A stretch of 64,000 nt of DNA. Origin: Botryosphaeria dothidea. Lineage: Eukaryota; Ascomycota; Dothideomycetes; Botryosphaeriales; Botryosphaeriaceae. Positions 34,601 through 48,297 of the stretch are shown piece after piece (within the stretch, counting starts at the first letter, position 1; each line of letters starts with the position of its first letter). The stretch covers positions 558,001-622,000 of the forward strand of contig WWBZ02000051.1 of assembly GCA_011503125.2 (NCBI GenBank), given 5' to 3'. Below the pieces are notes generated by a model. It was not told the DNA's origin. It saw only the letters and a list, made by a program, of their open reading frames with translations, and searched no databases. The position numbers were made by a program, and so were the translations under genes.

Positions 34601-36250
34601 TGAATCTGTGCTAGCGGCGCCAGCACGCGGTGGGCTGTAGTTGCATCGTCGTCTGGCTTCTTCACCGCCGCGCGCGGCGCTGGAGGGGTTGAGGGGATTC
34701 GCTGGCTGTGATTTGCATGCGATCACCGGCCTGCAGCGGCGCCTCCCCACTCTTCGTCGCTCCGCTACGCGCCAGCGCCAGCCCAGTGCCAGCCAGCAGC
34801 ACCCACGCCCACGAGACGAAAAAAAAAAAAAAAGGCTCGCCGTCTCTGCTGCCGCAGCTGGACCCTGGGCGGGTTCGACGTGGAAGCGGAGGCGGGCGGT
34901 CGGCCGAACACCGACACGTCGACGACACCAACCGGCCGGCCACCACCAGCCAGCGTGCCAGCCAGCTAGCAGCGCAATTCTTCCGCCGCCCGCCCAATTG
35001 CTCCCCTGAAATCTGCCTCTGCCTCAGGCACTGCGGCAAGCGGCTTCGGGAACGACTCGGGCAAGATTGGCGCCCGTCGAGGCGCGATGCGCGCCAGCTC
35101 GCAGGCAGAGCCCACAGGCAGAGCCGCCGCCGTCCCGCTTGCCAGGTTCCTGCTCGCTTGACGAGGCATGCGTCTCCGAGGCGGTGAGGGCCGATGGGGA
35201 GCACATCCAGCGCGCCCCTGGTCCGAGGGTCCTGCTCGATGCCCTGCGTGGCCCTGCGTGGCCCAAGACAGGCTTCTCTGCACCCAGGAACCCGGGCGGA
35301 GATTATGGGCCGCATCTCCCTCTCTTGACCGGCGGTGGTGGGGGCGGGATGATGGTCGACGACGACGTCGGCCGTGCAGGCACCAGGCACGGAGGCCGCA
35401 GTCCCCAACCCACGGCAAGCTCCAGCAGCAGCAGCAGCAGCAACAGCCGCGGACGCGAGCCGTCGCAGGAGAGGGCCCTATTCCCGCTGCTGGCGCCCCG
35501 GCGCAAGGCCTCATCCAGCAAGCCCATGGCCGGTCAAAAAGAAAATATCAATGATGCGCTGGATCTGCCCTCTTCCCGCCCGCGTCGGGTCTCTCGCGCG
35601 CATCCTTGTTTCCTTTTTCGAGCGCATCTCCCGTGTGATCACCCTTGCTTGGGCCAGACTTGCTTTTACCCAGCCACGAGGCGTGCCCATCACCATCACC
35701 ATCACCACCTCGCGCAAAAACGGACTGGTCCGGCACCGCCAGAGTCAGGGCGGTTGTTGGCCGGCGGACTTAGCAAGGGCGTGCTCTCGTGCGGCTCTGG
35801 CTAGCTCGCGGAGCACTAGGCCAACGCGGACTTGCCTGCTCTAGCTGTTGCGCTACGGCGTTTTGGCGGTTTGATCTTCGCTAACCGCACGTCGGTGCGC
35901 TGGAGCGTGTTGCGTAAATTGGCGACGACGCGGCGGAAGCGCGCGCTAGCTCGACTCCTGTTGCATCCTCATCGTGAAGCGGAGCGTTGGCCAAAAGTTT
36001 GCCTGGCTGTCCGTCCGAGCGTTTGGGAATCTCCTGCCGTTCGCTACGCGGTGCGGCGACCCCCAAGCTCCAACGAGACACGCCGTGCTCGCCTCACCCG
36101 ACGGCCTCCTGCTGGCATTAACCCGGTTGAGTAGTGTTTCTCGTAGCTTTCCTAATCCGGGAATTCGGATTTACGGCCAGGCACCTTACCACGACCACCC
36201 TGCTGCTCCAGATTGCTGTCCTGCTGACCCTTTGCAGCGTTGAGCACCCT
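34601..36250. other. GC-rich non-coding stretch
   Basis: Contains an A15 run (34819-34833), a short CAG run near 35420-35440 and a CATCAC repeat at about 35688-35708. A 245-residue plus-strand frame spans 35067-35804, but its product is Ser, Gly and His homopolymers with no domain and overlaps frames of similar length on both strands. I do not call a gene. Confidence 0.45.
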
Positions 36251-38987
36251 CATTTCTCAATACGCGTTTTGCTTCGGCGCTTTCGGACTCAGCGTGAGGC
36301 TTCATTTGGCTGATCAGCTATAGCAGATGCAACTATCGGCCAATTAGCTGCGCATGAAGTCATTCGCCTTTTCGTCACCACCGTCAATTGCCACCTGTCG
36401 CCAACTGAGCCAATGCCAAAACCTGTTCTCAACCTCGCACACGCCTATGGCAACCCTTTGCGCAACACCCGAACGTCTATCACTCGTCTCAACTTGACTT
36501 CTGCAGATGCCTTGCCTTCACCGCTGTTTTTCGCTAGCCCTTGGCCCCTCTGCATGATCTGCCAGTTATTGCCTTCACTATCAATCGCCGCCACCAACGT
36601 GCATCCCACCCCTTCAAGCATCCCCCCTTATTTCTTCTTCCAGCAAAGCTTCCCAAACTCCATGCCGCTGCATCAGCTCTCTCGGGTGGAACCGACACCG
36701 TCCCGTCCTCGCATGCCGACGAGTACTTTTTCTTCTCCCTCCCTTCTGATAACAATGCCTGCAGCCCCGGCATCGCCACCCCAGTCATGCACAGTAATCA
36801 ACCACGGTAAGAGAGAGGGCGCAGGGCGGATGAACACACCCGGCGCGCGGATGAGCGGTGGATCTGCAGGGCCGAACCGTGCTGACGGGCTCCCCGCTGC
36901 TTTTTGGTCTCTCTTGCCATGTCTCTGATCCCAACCAAGCTGCTCCTCCAACTGCCCTTTTACTGCTTCTAGCCACCTTCGCGTAGGGCAACTACACGGA
37001 TGTGCCGCACGTGTGCAGCTCACTTTGCCATCCTTTCCGTAATCCCTGGCCAGGCCCGGTAAACCCTCATTGATGACAATTCCTTATTGCTTTTGTCCCT
37101 TTTTTTTTTTTCTCCCAACATCTCGGAAGCGAGAACCGTGATAGTGTATTCCTTCCTTGTCTCGCTTTCTTCCGCCTTCGATGTCCCTTGCAATCAGTCC
37201 GTGGGACGCGCTTACTACCATGTCCGCGGAAATGTTAGGTTTTACGTAGGAAGGAGCATGGGGTCCCACTCCGCACGTTTCGGCCTTGTCTGCCGGCCGT
37301 TGTACAAGGGGATTGTGAAAAAGAAAAACTATAAGCACCAGCGGAGTTTCCGTCTTGGCATCGTCCGGAGACGTGCCTTGATTGCTTGCTCGTCTCGTTC
37401 GGAACGGCCGAAGGGGCATGACTTCCGTGGGGGTTCATCGTCGGGTTCGTAGGTGATAGGCATTTGAAGGTGGTGGAATACGGGGAGATACGGCCGCGAG
37501 ATCTTCTCTGACGTCTTTTGCACGCACCTGAATTAATTGCTTCAAGGTGACCTTCCACTATTCCAACATGCGTGGTGTTATTCGCGCAGCAGATGCATCG
37601 GCACCGTAGATCTTGAAGGCGGAGAAGCAAACACAATTCGACAGGTCAGATCTGGTTTGTTTTTGCTTGGTCTATTTGCGCATGTCCCGTTCTTCCGCAC
37701 TCCTTGATCGGTCGGCACAACTCCCTTCACTTCCATATTGGATTTTCCCGGTGTTTCCAGGCCAGTTCAAGGAGCTGTCGCCGGTTTTCAAGGTAGTTTC
37801 CACGGTAGTGGAACACTCTCACCGCATGGTCGAATGCATCATGGTGTCTGGGGCAGAAATGAGACAGTATGTCTTTGATTGTGCAGTGTTTGGCTGACGG
37901 GGGGCTTTATGTGGCTGACGGGGTCGGTGACAGGTCCGATTGGGAGAGGGGGCCGTGGGCTCTGCTGGGCCTTTAGACCAAGTTTGCAGCTCGTGGTCAC
38001 TAGGGAGGGAGACTTTGGCGTCTAGAGGTCAATTAGTTATGACAAGGGGTAGGTGAATTCATTCCTGGGAGGGTATGCGATTTGAACGGCGATGGCTTGA
38101 CGTTTCTTTTGCTCAGTAGATGGGGTCCCCGCACGTTTAGATTGATAAGTAAACCTTGGTACTGGTATATCTTGAAGCGAGCTCTTTCATTATGTGTTTC
38201 ACTTGTTCTGTTCGAGAGACGATGACTTTTGATCTCACCGCTTGTGAGAACAGTTCTCTTCGTGTGGCATATAAATCATCCATTATGATTTATCGTGGAA
38301 CAATTGAAGCCACCGTACTACTCCAAACTTCAAAATCTCATACATCAATAAGCGGTGAACCCTCACTTCCGGAGCACTCGATTTTCACATTTCATATGAA
38401 AGTCTTGTGGAGCACCTTAATGATGAAACCCAATCTGGTCTGAGGTGAACTGTACCCGGCCTTTAGGCGACTCCCAGAGTGACCACATGCTAATCAACCG
38501 CATACACGCGCTGACATGTGTTGCCACCCATGAAGGCTGTCTGTATTCGTTTGTCTGACGCAGATTGTATGACCTTTGACATGTCAAAACTTACACTGAA
38601 GCTCAAAGTTTTGCAAATGTGTCTTTTTGATTTTGTGGCAATGAAAACGATAAACAATATCTCATCCATTGCTGTTGCTTCAGCTTTGCAATTTTCCAAG
38701 TCTTTCATCAACTTTGCAGAATATCAAGAGAACGACTCTATGAATAACTAACATGGGGTTGTGACGTGTGAGGTGGAGGTTAGCATCAAAACATCCCGTA
38801 GAAGAAACTCCTTCCAAAATCCACCCAAGGTCTCAATAAACGATCGAACTCCGTGTGCCATGACAAAAAGGAACGACAGCATCCACACCTACGATTCGTC
38901 CAACAATTTCAGCACTACGCCGACATTATCATATCTATCACATCTTTCATTCGTGCCTCATGAGAGTTATCACTTCGTGTGAGTGCC
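36251..38987. other. Non-coding stretch before the CREG-like gene
   Basis: Composition shifts from mixed to AT-rich beyond about 37.6 kb. Short frames are present but none has a recognisable motif or typical fungal codon use. No transposon terminus or RNA gene is seen. Confidence 0.45.
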
Positions 38988-39752
38988 TCAGAGCTCCCAG
39001 CTGTTTCCAAAACCGAGCCACTCCCTCCAGCCACCCCTCTTCTCCTCGCCGGGCAACACGCAGTCCCGCACCTCCTGCCTCGTCACGTTCCTCCACTCCT
39101 CAGTCGGGATCCAGCCGATGTACGCCCTGTCGCCAAAGCCACCAATCCAGTACACCTCCTCGACGACGAACCGCACCCAGTGGCTCGAATGGATCGGGCT
39201 GCCGGGATACCAGGTCACGGAGTCCGGGTGGTACTTGGCGAAGCAGGCGGGGATGGCGTGCTTGACGAGGTCCTCGGTGCTGACGTCCTCGAGGTACCCT
39301 TGCAGCGAGAAGCGCGGCAGGCTGGCGGGGCTGCGCACCTGCCCCTTCGGCGGGACCCAGGCGAGCGACAGCGAGATGTTGGAGCCGGCGGCGACGTTCT
39401 TGAAGCTGGTGGCGATGTCGATGGCCAGGATGGTGGGGTTGCCCGTCGAGTGCTCGCAGTCGGCGATGTAGTCGACCAGGCCGATGGGCGTGCCCGCAAC
39501 GTCCGACGGGCGGTTCTCTTGCGGCGAGGCGCCCTGCCCTTTGCCCGGGAAAATGGTCGAGAGCGTGCCGAGGCCGTTGAGGTGTAGGATGCGGCGGGCC
39601 ATCACGGCCGACTCGTGCACGGTCGGGATGCGGTAGGTCGAGGCATCGGAGGAGGGGGCGGGATTAGAGAAGAGGTGCTGCGGCGGGGGAACCAGCGAGG
39701 CGCTTGCGAGGCCGGCTGTGAGGACAGCGGCGAGCGTGCGTGTCAGCTGCAT
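38988..39752 (-). CDS. Secreted CREG-like protein (pyridoxamine 5'-phosphate oxidase-like fold)
   Basis: An intronless 254-aa protein. The start is the first ATG (39752), which begins a clear signal peptide, MQLTRTLAAVLTAGLASA. The body matches the fungal CREG-type split-barrel family: ESAVMARRILHLNGLGTLST at the start of the domain, SDVAGTPIGLVDYIADCE, TILAIDIATSFKN, then IHSSHWVRFVVEEVYWIGGFG near the C-terminus. The fold is that of FMN-binding pyridoxamine phosphate oxidases, but CREG members are secreted or vacuolar and have no proven enzymatic activity. Two N-glycosylation sequons (NIS, NVT) agree with passage through the secretory route. It diverges from the eS30 gene about 0.7 kb away. 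Function is unknown beyond family. Confidence 0.88.
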   Translation of the reverse strand: MQLTRTLAAVLTAGLASASLVPPPQHLFSNPAPSSDASTYRIPTVHESAVMARRILHLNGLGTLSTIFPGKGQGASPQENRPSDVAGTPIGLVDYIADCEHSTGNPTILAIDIATSFKNVAAGSNISLSLAWVPPKGQVRSPASLPRFSLQGYLEDVSTEDLVKHAIPACFAKYHPDSVTWYPGSPIHSSHWVRFVVEEVYWIGGFGDRAYIGWIPTEEWRNVTRQEVRDCVLPGEEKRGGWREWLGFGNSWEL

Positions 39753-40832
<1,080 letters not shown>

Positions 40833-41801
40833 ACTACCCGACCGACACCTCGCGATGGCGACATGAAGGAGCGACTTCTGGGATAATGGAGGAGCTCTGA
40901 ACGGGAAGGGTCTGGTTTTTCTTGCGGTTTACGAACAAAAAGGGATTCAAACGAACGGGCTGGAACTTCACGATCTGCTCTTCGAATTCAAATGGGATTT
41001 TCTTCTCTTTCCGACAATCAAACGACAACATCGCACATATGACTCTGGATCAGAAAAGAGAGGGCCATCGGCATGTTCTCGTCATCGAGAGCGGGAGGTT
41101 CTTTGGGGTGGCGACATCTTTGAAATTTCCCGTTTGAAGACGTGCATGAGATAACGCTTCTAGGACTTTTTAATTCTGGGAGGAAAGGGCATATCAATGG
41201 CGTAACTTGCTTCCCAATCGGGTTTTCTTTTGCGCGTTGGCTTCCTACGTGTCTAGTAAATCTGATGCTTGTTGCGTGCCCCGCATGTGTCCGGTCGTAT
41301 GCACTTGTAAGCGTCGCTTGAGCATGACTCACGAGTATCAGAACTTTGCCCACAGGGTGCCTGTTCGGTCCCTCTCGGGTTTGGCATAGGCTTTAGGTGA
41401 CTCACTAGAATGCTCTGGCAGTACGATGGCAGTTTCGGTGATTTTGTGCTACTGGTCGTAAACATCGGCCGTCCCATGCTGTTGCTATAGGAACGTCTAA
41501 CAGCATCTTTTGTCTCAGGTTTCAAGTAGTAATCGCCGTGATACATGACAGGTATACAAGAATACTTTTTTTTTCCGCTTTTCATCTACAGGAAAGTAAA
41601 GTATTTCTATCCAAACACGAGGAAATAATGACAAGAAGCGAATGCGAGGGTATCCATCTCAACATCCATCACCCAGTTTCTGACCACTCGTTTCTGGCCC
41701 TAGGCACAGCTCTTCCCCCCTCATCACGGGATACAAAATCACAGCAACAGGCATCACGCCCCTGCCTCTTCTTCTCACCGAACCCCGTTCTTTCACTCCT
41801 T
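40833..41801. other. Convergent intergenic region, eS30 / Sea3
   Basis: Two 3' ends face each other across 969 bp. The sequence is AT-richer than the coding DNA beside it. No additional gene is seen. Confidence 0.5.
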
Positions 41802-44800
41802 TCAAGACCCCCCACAATACCAACACTCCCCACCGCCCACCTCGTCCACCTCATCCCACCCCCCGCACTCCGCATGCACCGCGTGCCCGCACTCGGCGCA
41901 CGTGCGATACAAGCCATCCAGCGCGAGCCAGCACACCATGCACGTCCGGACGCGCCACAGACCACCTTCAACCGTCCCCTCCCTCCCCGCACCGAACCCG
42001 ACGACGCCCATGCCGGACGCGCCGCCGTCGGCGCTGCGCCCGTCGTCGTTTTCGGACGGCGCCTTTTCGTTGGGTGGGGAGATGCTCTTGGTTGAGGGGG
42101 GACGGGTGGGGAGGGGCGTGGGCGTGGGGTGGGTGGCGTAGAGGTTTGTGGAAGGGTGGTGAGTGAGGGGGTGGTGGTGGTTGCTGTGGGTGGTGTGGTG
42201 GTGGGAGGAGGTGTTGTGGGCATTGGTGTTTGCGTTGGTGGCGGCGAGGAGGAGGTTGTGCGGGTCGGGGGTGTGCGCACGGGTGTGGGTTACGGAGCTG
42301 CGGGCGGTGGTGGAGGTGGTGGGTGGGTTGGAGAGGGAGTGGATTGGGAGGGGGCAGAGGATGAGGTCGTCTGGGACAATGGTGGAGGACTGCTGGTTTG
42401 TTAGAAGCGGGTTGGGGTTGTAGAGGGTTGGGGTACGGTGGAGGGGAAACGCACTCTTCCGATGCTCTCCTGGCTGCGGCCAACGGCCAAATCCTCCTCA
42501 TGGGTATCGTCATCATCATCTTTTGTCCAGTAGCTTGTCAGGCCGTTGTACTTCAGCACCTCGCTGCGCTTGACCTGCAGGCCCCATCCGGCAAGCTCGT
42601 TGTTTGCATAGCTTGCACGGTACTCCGCGTACATCCAAGCGCGTTCTTGGGCTAACAAAGGAACTGACAGGTAGCCATCGTCGTCGAACTGGTCCTGATT
42701 CTTAAGTGTTACGTGGATTACGTTGCCGCCTGAAGTGCGGTCTAGGGGAGCGATATCTGTCTTGTCGTCCTCGAAGTTGGGGTAGAAGTCGTCGTCGTCG
42801 AAATCGATCTCATCAGCGCCTCCTTCCTCAATACTATCGAAGGAGACAAATCGTTGTTGCTGTTCACCTGATATTTGCGCGGTTGTACGGTTACGCTTGT
42901 GGCTGTTGGAGCGATGAGACGAAGATGCGTTGGACCCTGTGGAAGCGCCCCCATACACTGTATTTGGGCCCCAGGTGACACTACTCTTTTCCGGGGCGGA
43001 AGTAGACAAGTCTCCATCGAAGGTGCGAATGCGTTGATGATGAACAGGCGGAGAGTTACTTGCGTTCTGGAAGGGACGCGAGAAAGATGTTAATGCATTA
43101 CTGAATGGCGTGCCGCTACGCTTGCTGCGCTCTGGCGATGATGCAATACTCGCATGAGCACTAGAAGCGGACCGGAATGTACTAGAACGGGAGAATGTAG
43201 GCGGAGGTGTATTTCCCGTAGAGTACGGTGTGGTCGGACCACTCGCCATGGCATCGCCACTCCAAGGACCATTTGACGACCCGGCTGAACCAAAGGTATT
43301 GAGCTTTTTATCATACTTATTCATTCCCATGTCTGCACGGAAGTGCATGCCGTTAGATTGGTCTGTAACAGACACAAAGGGTTGGAACAAGCTTGCAGCA
43401 ACTTCTCGAGACGGGAAGTAGTCGAGGGAAAACGCAGGGGTCCTCATGGAGAGGTGCAGATCTGCGTGAGGATTACGCATCATCATCCCGGTCGTGACGC
43501 CTTCGCTCGCTGCTGGCTCATGGAACATGCAAGACAGCATAGCCAGCATCTGGCTATCTGCCAGTTTTTCAAAATGATCGAACAGCTGCTGTACAAGCGT
43601 CCTTGCAAACGGATGGTTGCCCCATTTCACGCGGCTCTTCAGCTTGGGTTTGGCGATAGACTCTGGCTCATCGAAGCTCAGATCAAGGCCGCTGTCCTTC
43701 TTCCGAATCTGTACTGCTGTTCGCTTTGCAACAACAAGGATAGGTTCGCGTCGGTAGCTTTGTTGCATGATTTCCAGGGGTACCTGATCTGCGAGTATGA
43801 GGCCAACAAGATTCCAGATGTCAGCCAGCTCGGCGTAGCCGTAGACTCTTGCTACTGTTGCGTTGTGAGAACAAACTTCAGCAGCTTCTCCAAATACTTC
43901 GTAATCTTCTGCCAACTCCCTCTTCGCTGGAAGCAAGTTGGCTAGGTTGCGGATCGTAACGATTGACTTGGGCTTCGACGGAACTGGTTTGGCTTCATAA
44001 CCCGCGCTGGACTGTTGTGATGATCGCTGGAACTTCAATGGGCCTCCGCGCCACGCAACGGGTGGAGCAATTCCAGAGAGACCACCGCGGACTGGTGAAC
44101 CTGAAGAAGAGCTAGATGAAGTCTCCCACGATCCCTGTGACGCGCTATCGTCAGGATTTTCCATAGCTGATGAAGATTTCCTGCCTGGATCCGGGGAGTC
44201 TTTGTTTAGCTGGCCCAGCATCTCGAAGATCCTCTTGCTCTTGTAAGTACGGCTGTCGTTGCTGAGTGTTGCCAGGTTGGAGAACATTGGTTTGGGTTCG
44301 GGTTTCGGCGGGAAGAAGGTAACGAGACGGCCGTCTCTCGACCAGATTGCACCGCACTGCCGGGGCAGCGGCACGTTCGAATTTGCATTGAATGGTCCAA
44401 GGATGTCGGTTCCGCTCATCTCCATTGCCGGCGTTGCAAAGTCAGCGCCCATTTCATCTTCTTCGTCACTTGAACTGTCTTCGTCTTGGGTGACTGCACC
44501 ATCTGTCACAGCACCGTCTGAGAGCCAACTGATGCTCTCCTCAAGACCACGTTCGCCGAGCAAGTAGCTTATGATTGCTTCTAAGGAGCCTCTCCTCCTG
44601 TTCTTGTAGACCTCGGCGAGCGCTTTGATTTCGCTGTCCAGCTTGGATATGGTTCCCTCGGAGATGTACGAAGTTGTCTTTTCGATCCTACAATGTGGAG
44701 TTGCAGAGAGCGGATAGTCTGGCGGAAAGCGGATGCTGATTCTCATGAAGACTGGTGCTTCATGCTCACCCCATGGTCCGTTCAGTGTGACTGTTGCAGT

Positions 44801-46348
44801 TCGGCGGGGTATCTCAACCTCTTCGAACTTGACCTTCTTGAACTTGCTGCCGACATGCGTGATCTCATCTCCAAGACTTTCTGGGGAGTCCCACATGAGT
44901 GCCTGATCAGGAGACAAAACATCTGGCCTGGAGCCATGGCGGTTGAAGTTTCCATCGCGCCCTCCGATCTTGACTCCCTGCATCCAAGTAAGCTTGTCCA
45001 CAGTCTTTTTCTCGCGTGTACGAGCTTGCATAGTCGTCAGGCCACGTGCTTGCATGGATGTCAAGCCCCGGTCTCGCGCACTGGCACCAGGCCCTTGAAA
45101 GGCATTTTGAGCATACGGAAGGCTGGGTTTACTCATGCCGGCGGACTGGAACAGGGCACTCAGCTGGCTTGGAGCAGTGAAGGCATGGGCCTGTGGTTGT
45201 TCAGTGGCCTTGGCCTGCGGTAAGGTAGGCGTCTCGTCATGGAAGGTTTTGTACATGGCTCCATCGCGCGTGAATTGTAGCTTCTTCCGTATCTGCTCGC
45301 CTTTCTTGTACCCAACAAAGCCCAGAATGGTTGAGTCGATGCGATAAAGATTCAGTTGACGATCACTGCCCCACGACACGAGTTGGAATTCACGTTGGTC
45401 GTAGCCGTCATCTGATATGTTACCACGCGTTCTCCAAAGGAATTCTTTGACCTGATCATTGTGGCCTTTGAAGGTATGGACTGGAGACACTTTAGCATCC
45501 CGTTTGACACCATCACGCAAGCGCCTGTCGTAGAGGTGCAGATCAAAATCTCCACGCTGGGGCATGGCAAGCGCACCCCATCCAAAAGGAGTGTGCCGTG
45601 CGCGCCAAACACCAAAAGGAGTCCTAATGACGCGCTCCAGCATCGAGTCTTCGTCGCGCGTGTAGTCCCAGAACTTTATGGAGCCATCCAACGAGCACGT
45701 CAAAACTCCGCCCTGGCGTGTGCGATTCCAGTCAACGCCATAGATTTTACTCCGGTGAGCCTCGATGGTGCGAAGCGGCTGCACGCCCTTGCGCTCATCC
45801 CAGATGCAAAGAAACCTGTCGTGGGCTGAGGCCAGGATGTGTGGATCCTGCCTGTTCCATTTGACCTGGGCGGCACCTCCGTCCCACTGAGCATACGAGA
45901 AGACAGGCTTATCCGAAGTGCGCAAATCCCACTTATGAACGAAGGTGTCGACGGCACATGTTGCGAGTATGTCCGGATGGTGCGCAGACAGATTGATGTC
46001 GGTGATGGCGCGCGAGTGGGCGTGTAGCGTGAGCGGAGGCTGGTTGGCATGGTTCAAATCCCAGATCAGGGCTTTCTGGTTCGATGTGCTGGCAACCAGG
46101 CCATCATGGCTGGCAAAGGGAGACCACTGCACGTCGGCAACCTCCCACAGGGTGCGATGGGCAAGATGACGGGGCGGCGAGTAGGGATTGTCAAGATCTA
46201 TGATGTGCAGGCCTTCGCGCGACGCGAGAACGATGTCGCGGCTACTGGGCGAAATGGAGGCGGAGCCGACGGGCTCGTCAACGCGGATAGATGCATCGCG
46301 GCCGAAGGTAGGGCTGTCGAATGGTGAGCTATCGCCGTGTGGGTGCAT
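41802..46348 (-). CDS. MTC5: SEA complex subunit Sea3/Mtc5 (WDR59 homologue)
   Basis: A 1494-aa component of the vacuolar SEA complex (GATOR2 in animals), which signals amino-acid status to TORC1. Exon 1 is 46348-42455; a 62-bp intron (GTGCGT donor, CTAAC branch) leads to exon 2, 42392-41802. Without that splice the protein would stop at 42401 and lose its end. Domains: WD40 repeats at about residues 25-345 (KALIWDL, VHKWDLRT, FLCIWDERKG, IKFWDYTRD), an RWD domain at about 490-600 (VFMRISIRFPPDYPLSATPH), a long middle and disordered region, and a C-terminal RING-like zinc domain. The zinc residues include Cys1449, 1452, 1463, 1466, His1468, 1471 and Cys1474, 1488, 1491. WD40-RWD-RING is the diagnostic WDR59 order. 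The linker in exon 2 is rich in Thr, His and Asn. It shares a divergent promoter with UBC13. Confidence 0.93.
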
Positions 46349-46775
46349 GGCGAGGTGCCACGCCCAATTGAGGGTGGGCAGCGGGCTGGGGCATAGGGAG
46401 GCGTGCGGCGTGGGCGGTCGCTGTGGCGGGAGGACGGGAGATGTGCAAGATGGGCGATTGAGCTGGGGAGCTGGGGTCTGAGGCTGAAGCTGGTGTGCAG
46501 TGTCGGCGGCGCGACGGGTGATGCAAGAGGCGGAAAGTGCCGAGCGGTCTGGACGTGGGGTGTTGGTTAATGACGAGCCTGAGCCCTGTCAAAGAGCTGC
46601 AAACGCCCAAGAACCCCTCAGCCTGCCTCGACATCCACAAGCACGCCAAATCCTCTTTCTTGCTACACATCCACTACTCCTGCCGCTAGTTGCAGCGCGC
46701 ATTTCTTGTTCTTGCCACCGGTCGCCCAAACCCTCGCTACCCGCAACCCCGGTTACTCGCGACCTGAACGAAGCC
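46349..46775. promoter_or_regulatory. Bidirectional promoter region, Sea3 / Ubc13
   Basis: Only 427 bp separate the two start codons, which face outward, so both promoters and leaders must lie here. The Ubc13 side is rich in C and T with CTTGCC/TTCTTG words. I see no TATA box on either strand. Confidence 0.6.
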
Positions 46776-47478
46776 ATGGCGCTTCCCAAGCGTATTGTGA
46801 AGGAGACAGAGCGTCTGATGGCCGAGCCGTGAGTGCTTTCGGAGGGCTCAAATGTATGCGCACTGCTCACCTACCGAATGCGCAGGGTCCCAGGCATCAG
46901 CGCCGTTCCCCACGAGGACAACCTCCGCTACTTTGACGTGACCGTTCACGGTCCTTCGCAGTCTCCTTACGAAGGTATGCTATCACAACATTTCCAACGA
47001 AGCGCGGCAGGTATGCGCGAATTTGCAGGTCCGGGGCTGGCATGATCGCAAGCCTCGGCAGCTCGCGCCTGCTCGTCTTCCGCAAAGACACCCAGACTGA
47101 TCGCGTGCGTAACAGGCGGAGTCTTCAAGCTCGAGCTTTTTCTGCCGGACGACTACCCTATGACCCCGCCCAAAGTGCGCTTCTTGACCAAGATTTACCA
47201 CCCCAACATCGACAAGCTGGGCCGTATCTGCCTTGATGTCCTGAAGAGTAAGTTAGTTCATGCTAGATTTATCGCAATATCTCTGACACAGGCTAGGCAA
47301 CTGGTCTCCCGCCCTCCAGATCCGTACCATCCTTCTCTCTATTCAGGCGCTCCTCGGTGCCCCCAACCCCGACGATCCGCTCGCCAACGACGTCGCCCAG
47401 CGCTGGAAGGAAGACCAGAACGCTGCCATTGCCACTGCCCGCGAGTGGACTCAAACCCACGCCCAGCCCTCTCAATGA
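46776..47478 (+). CDS. UBC13: Ubiquitin-conjugating enzyme E2 Ubc13
   Basis: A 151-aa E2 that, with the Mms2 variant, builds K63-linked ubiquitin chains in post-replication repair and signalling. Four exons: 46776-46828, 46886-46974, 47116-47247 and 47297-47478; introns are 57, 141 and 49 bp. The last acceptor must be GGCTAG, because using the CACAG six bases earlier would put a stop in frame. Sequence signs: start [19 protein letters not shown] at 75-79 with the HPN motif, active-site Cys86 in [19 protein letters not shown], and [11 protein letters not shown]. It aligns end to end with yeast Ubc13 and has no tail extension. It is divergent from Sea3. Confidence 0.97.
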
Positions 47479-48297
47479 GCACACCAAGGAGTAAGGCGAA
47501 ATATTGATCAGATGCTATGGAGTTCAGAAGAAGCCAGAGTAGCCTGAGCGGGCTGGGGGCGAACTTGCCGATGTTGATGAGTGATGGATATAACGGTTAA
47601 CTATAGACGCATCCACTTTCCCGGTAGGCTATACACGGCGTTACGGGTATAGTACTCTTGGCCAAGATTCCCTCGCGGCATCGATTGCTGCTTTTGATAG
47701 ATGAGGTATGCGTTCATCGACGGAAGAGGCTTGGTACTCTTCCCAGGTGTTACGAGAAGTTTGTGTCGGGTGTCACAAATCGAGGTTCATTTAGTTTGAC
47801 TTCTGGGTCGACATTGATTTGGTGTGAACTCCGGGCAAAATCCGAGGCATGGCTCTCGAAAAGATCAACCGTGCCCAAAATTGTAGCGATCCAGAGTAAC
47901 GAGGTGACGAGCTCCCCATCCGCCTTTGACTTTTAGATTATTATGCATGAGCTTAACAATCACCTGCCTCAAGGTTATGGAGACGTGACTACAGCATTCA
48001 TAGCGCTCACTGCATTTGCGATAAATATCTACAGGCGCCCGAGTCCTACTTTTGCGGGCATAGTTGCTTCAAGAGCATTTGTACAGGGTGCGCTCTCGGA
48101 ACCAAAACCGCTTATATTGCATTCACTTTTGATGAGCAGGGTCTTGCAAGTTCGTAGCAATTCGCCAGGCACCTATTCAAAGCAACTGCGGATAGACCCA
48201 GCACCTTCCTTTGCGACACTACCCTGATCCACGACCGACAATCAACTCTGGGCTGCAAGCACACTCCAAAGGACAACATCGGCGTCTACCGCCCATC
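47479..48297. other. Intergenic DNA, UBC13 to Cys-rich gene
   Basis: UBC13 3' UTR and the promoter of the following gene. Two short open frames here have no recognisable content. Confidence 0.5.

Noticed and set aside
35067..35804. 245-codon plus-strand frame with Gly, Ser and His runs
   Set aside because: Product is homopolymer translation of simple repeats; no conserved motif and several rival frames.
38078..38100. Reverse-strand GTTCAAATC, tRNA T-loop-like
   Set aside because: The flanking arms are not complementary and no D-arm is present.
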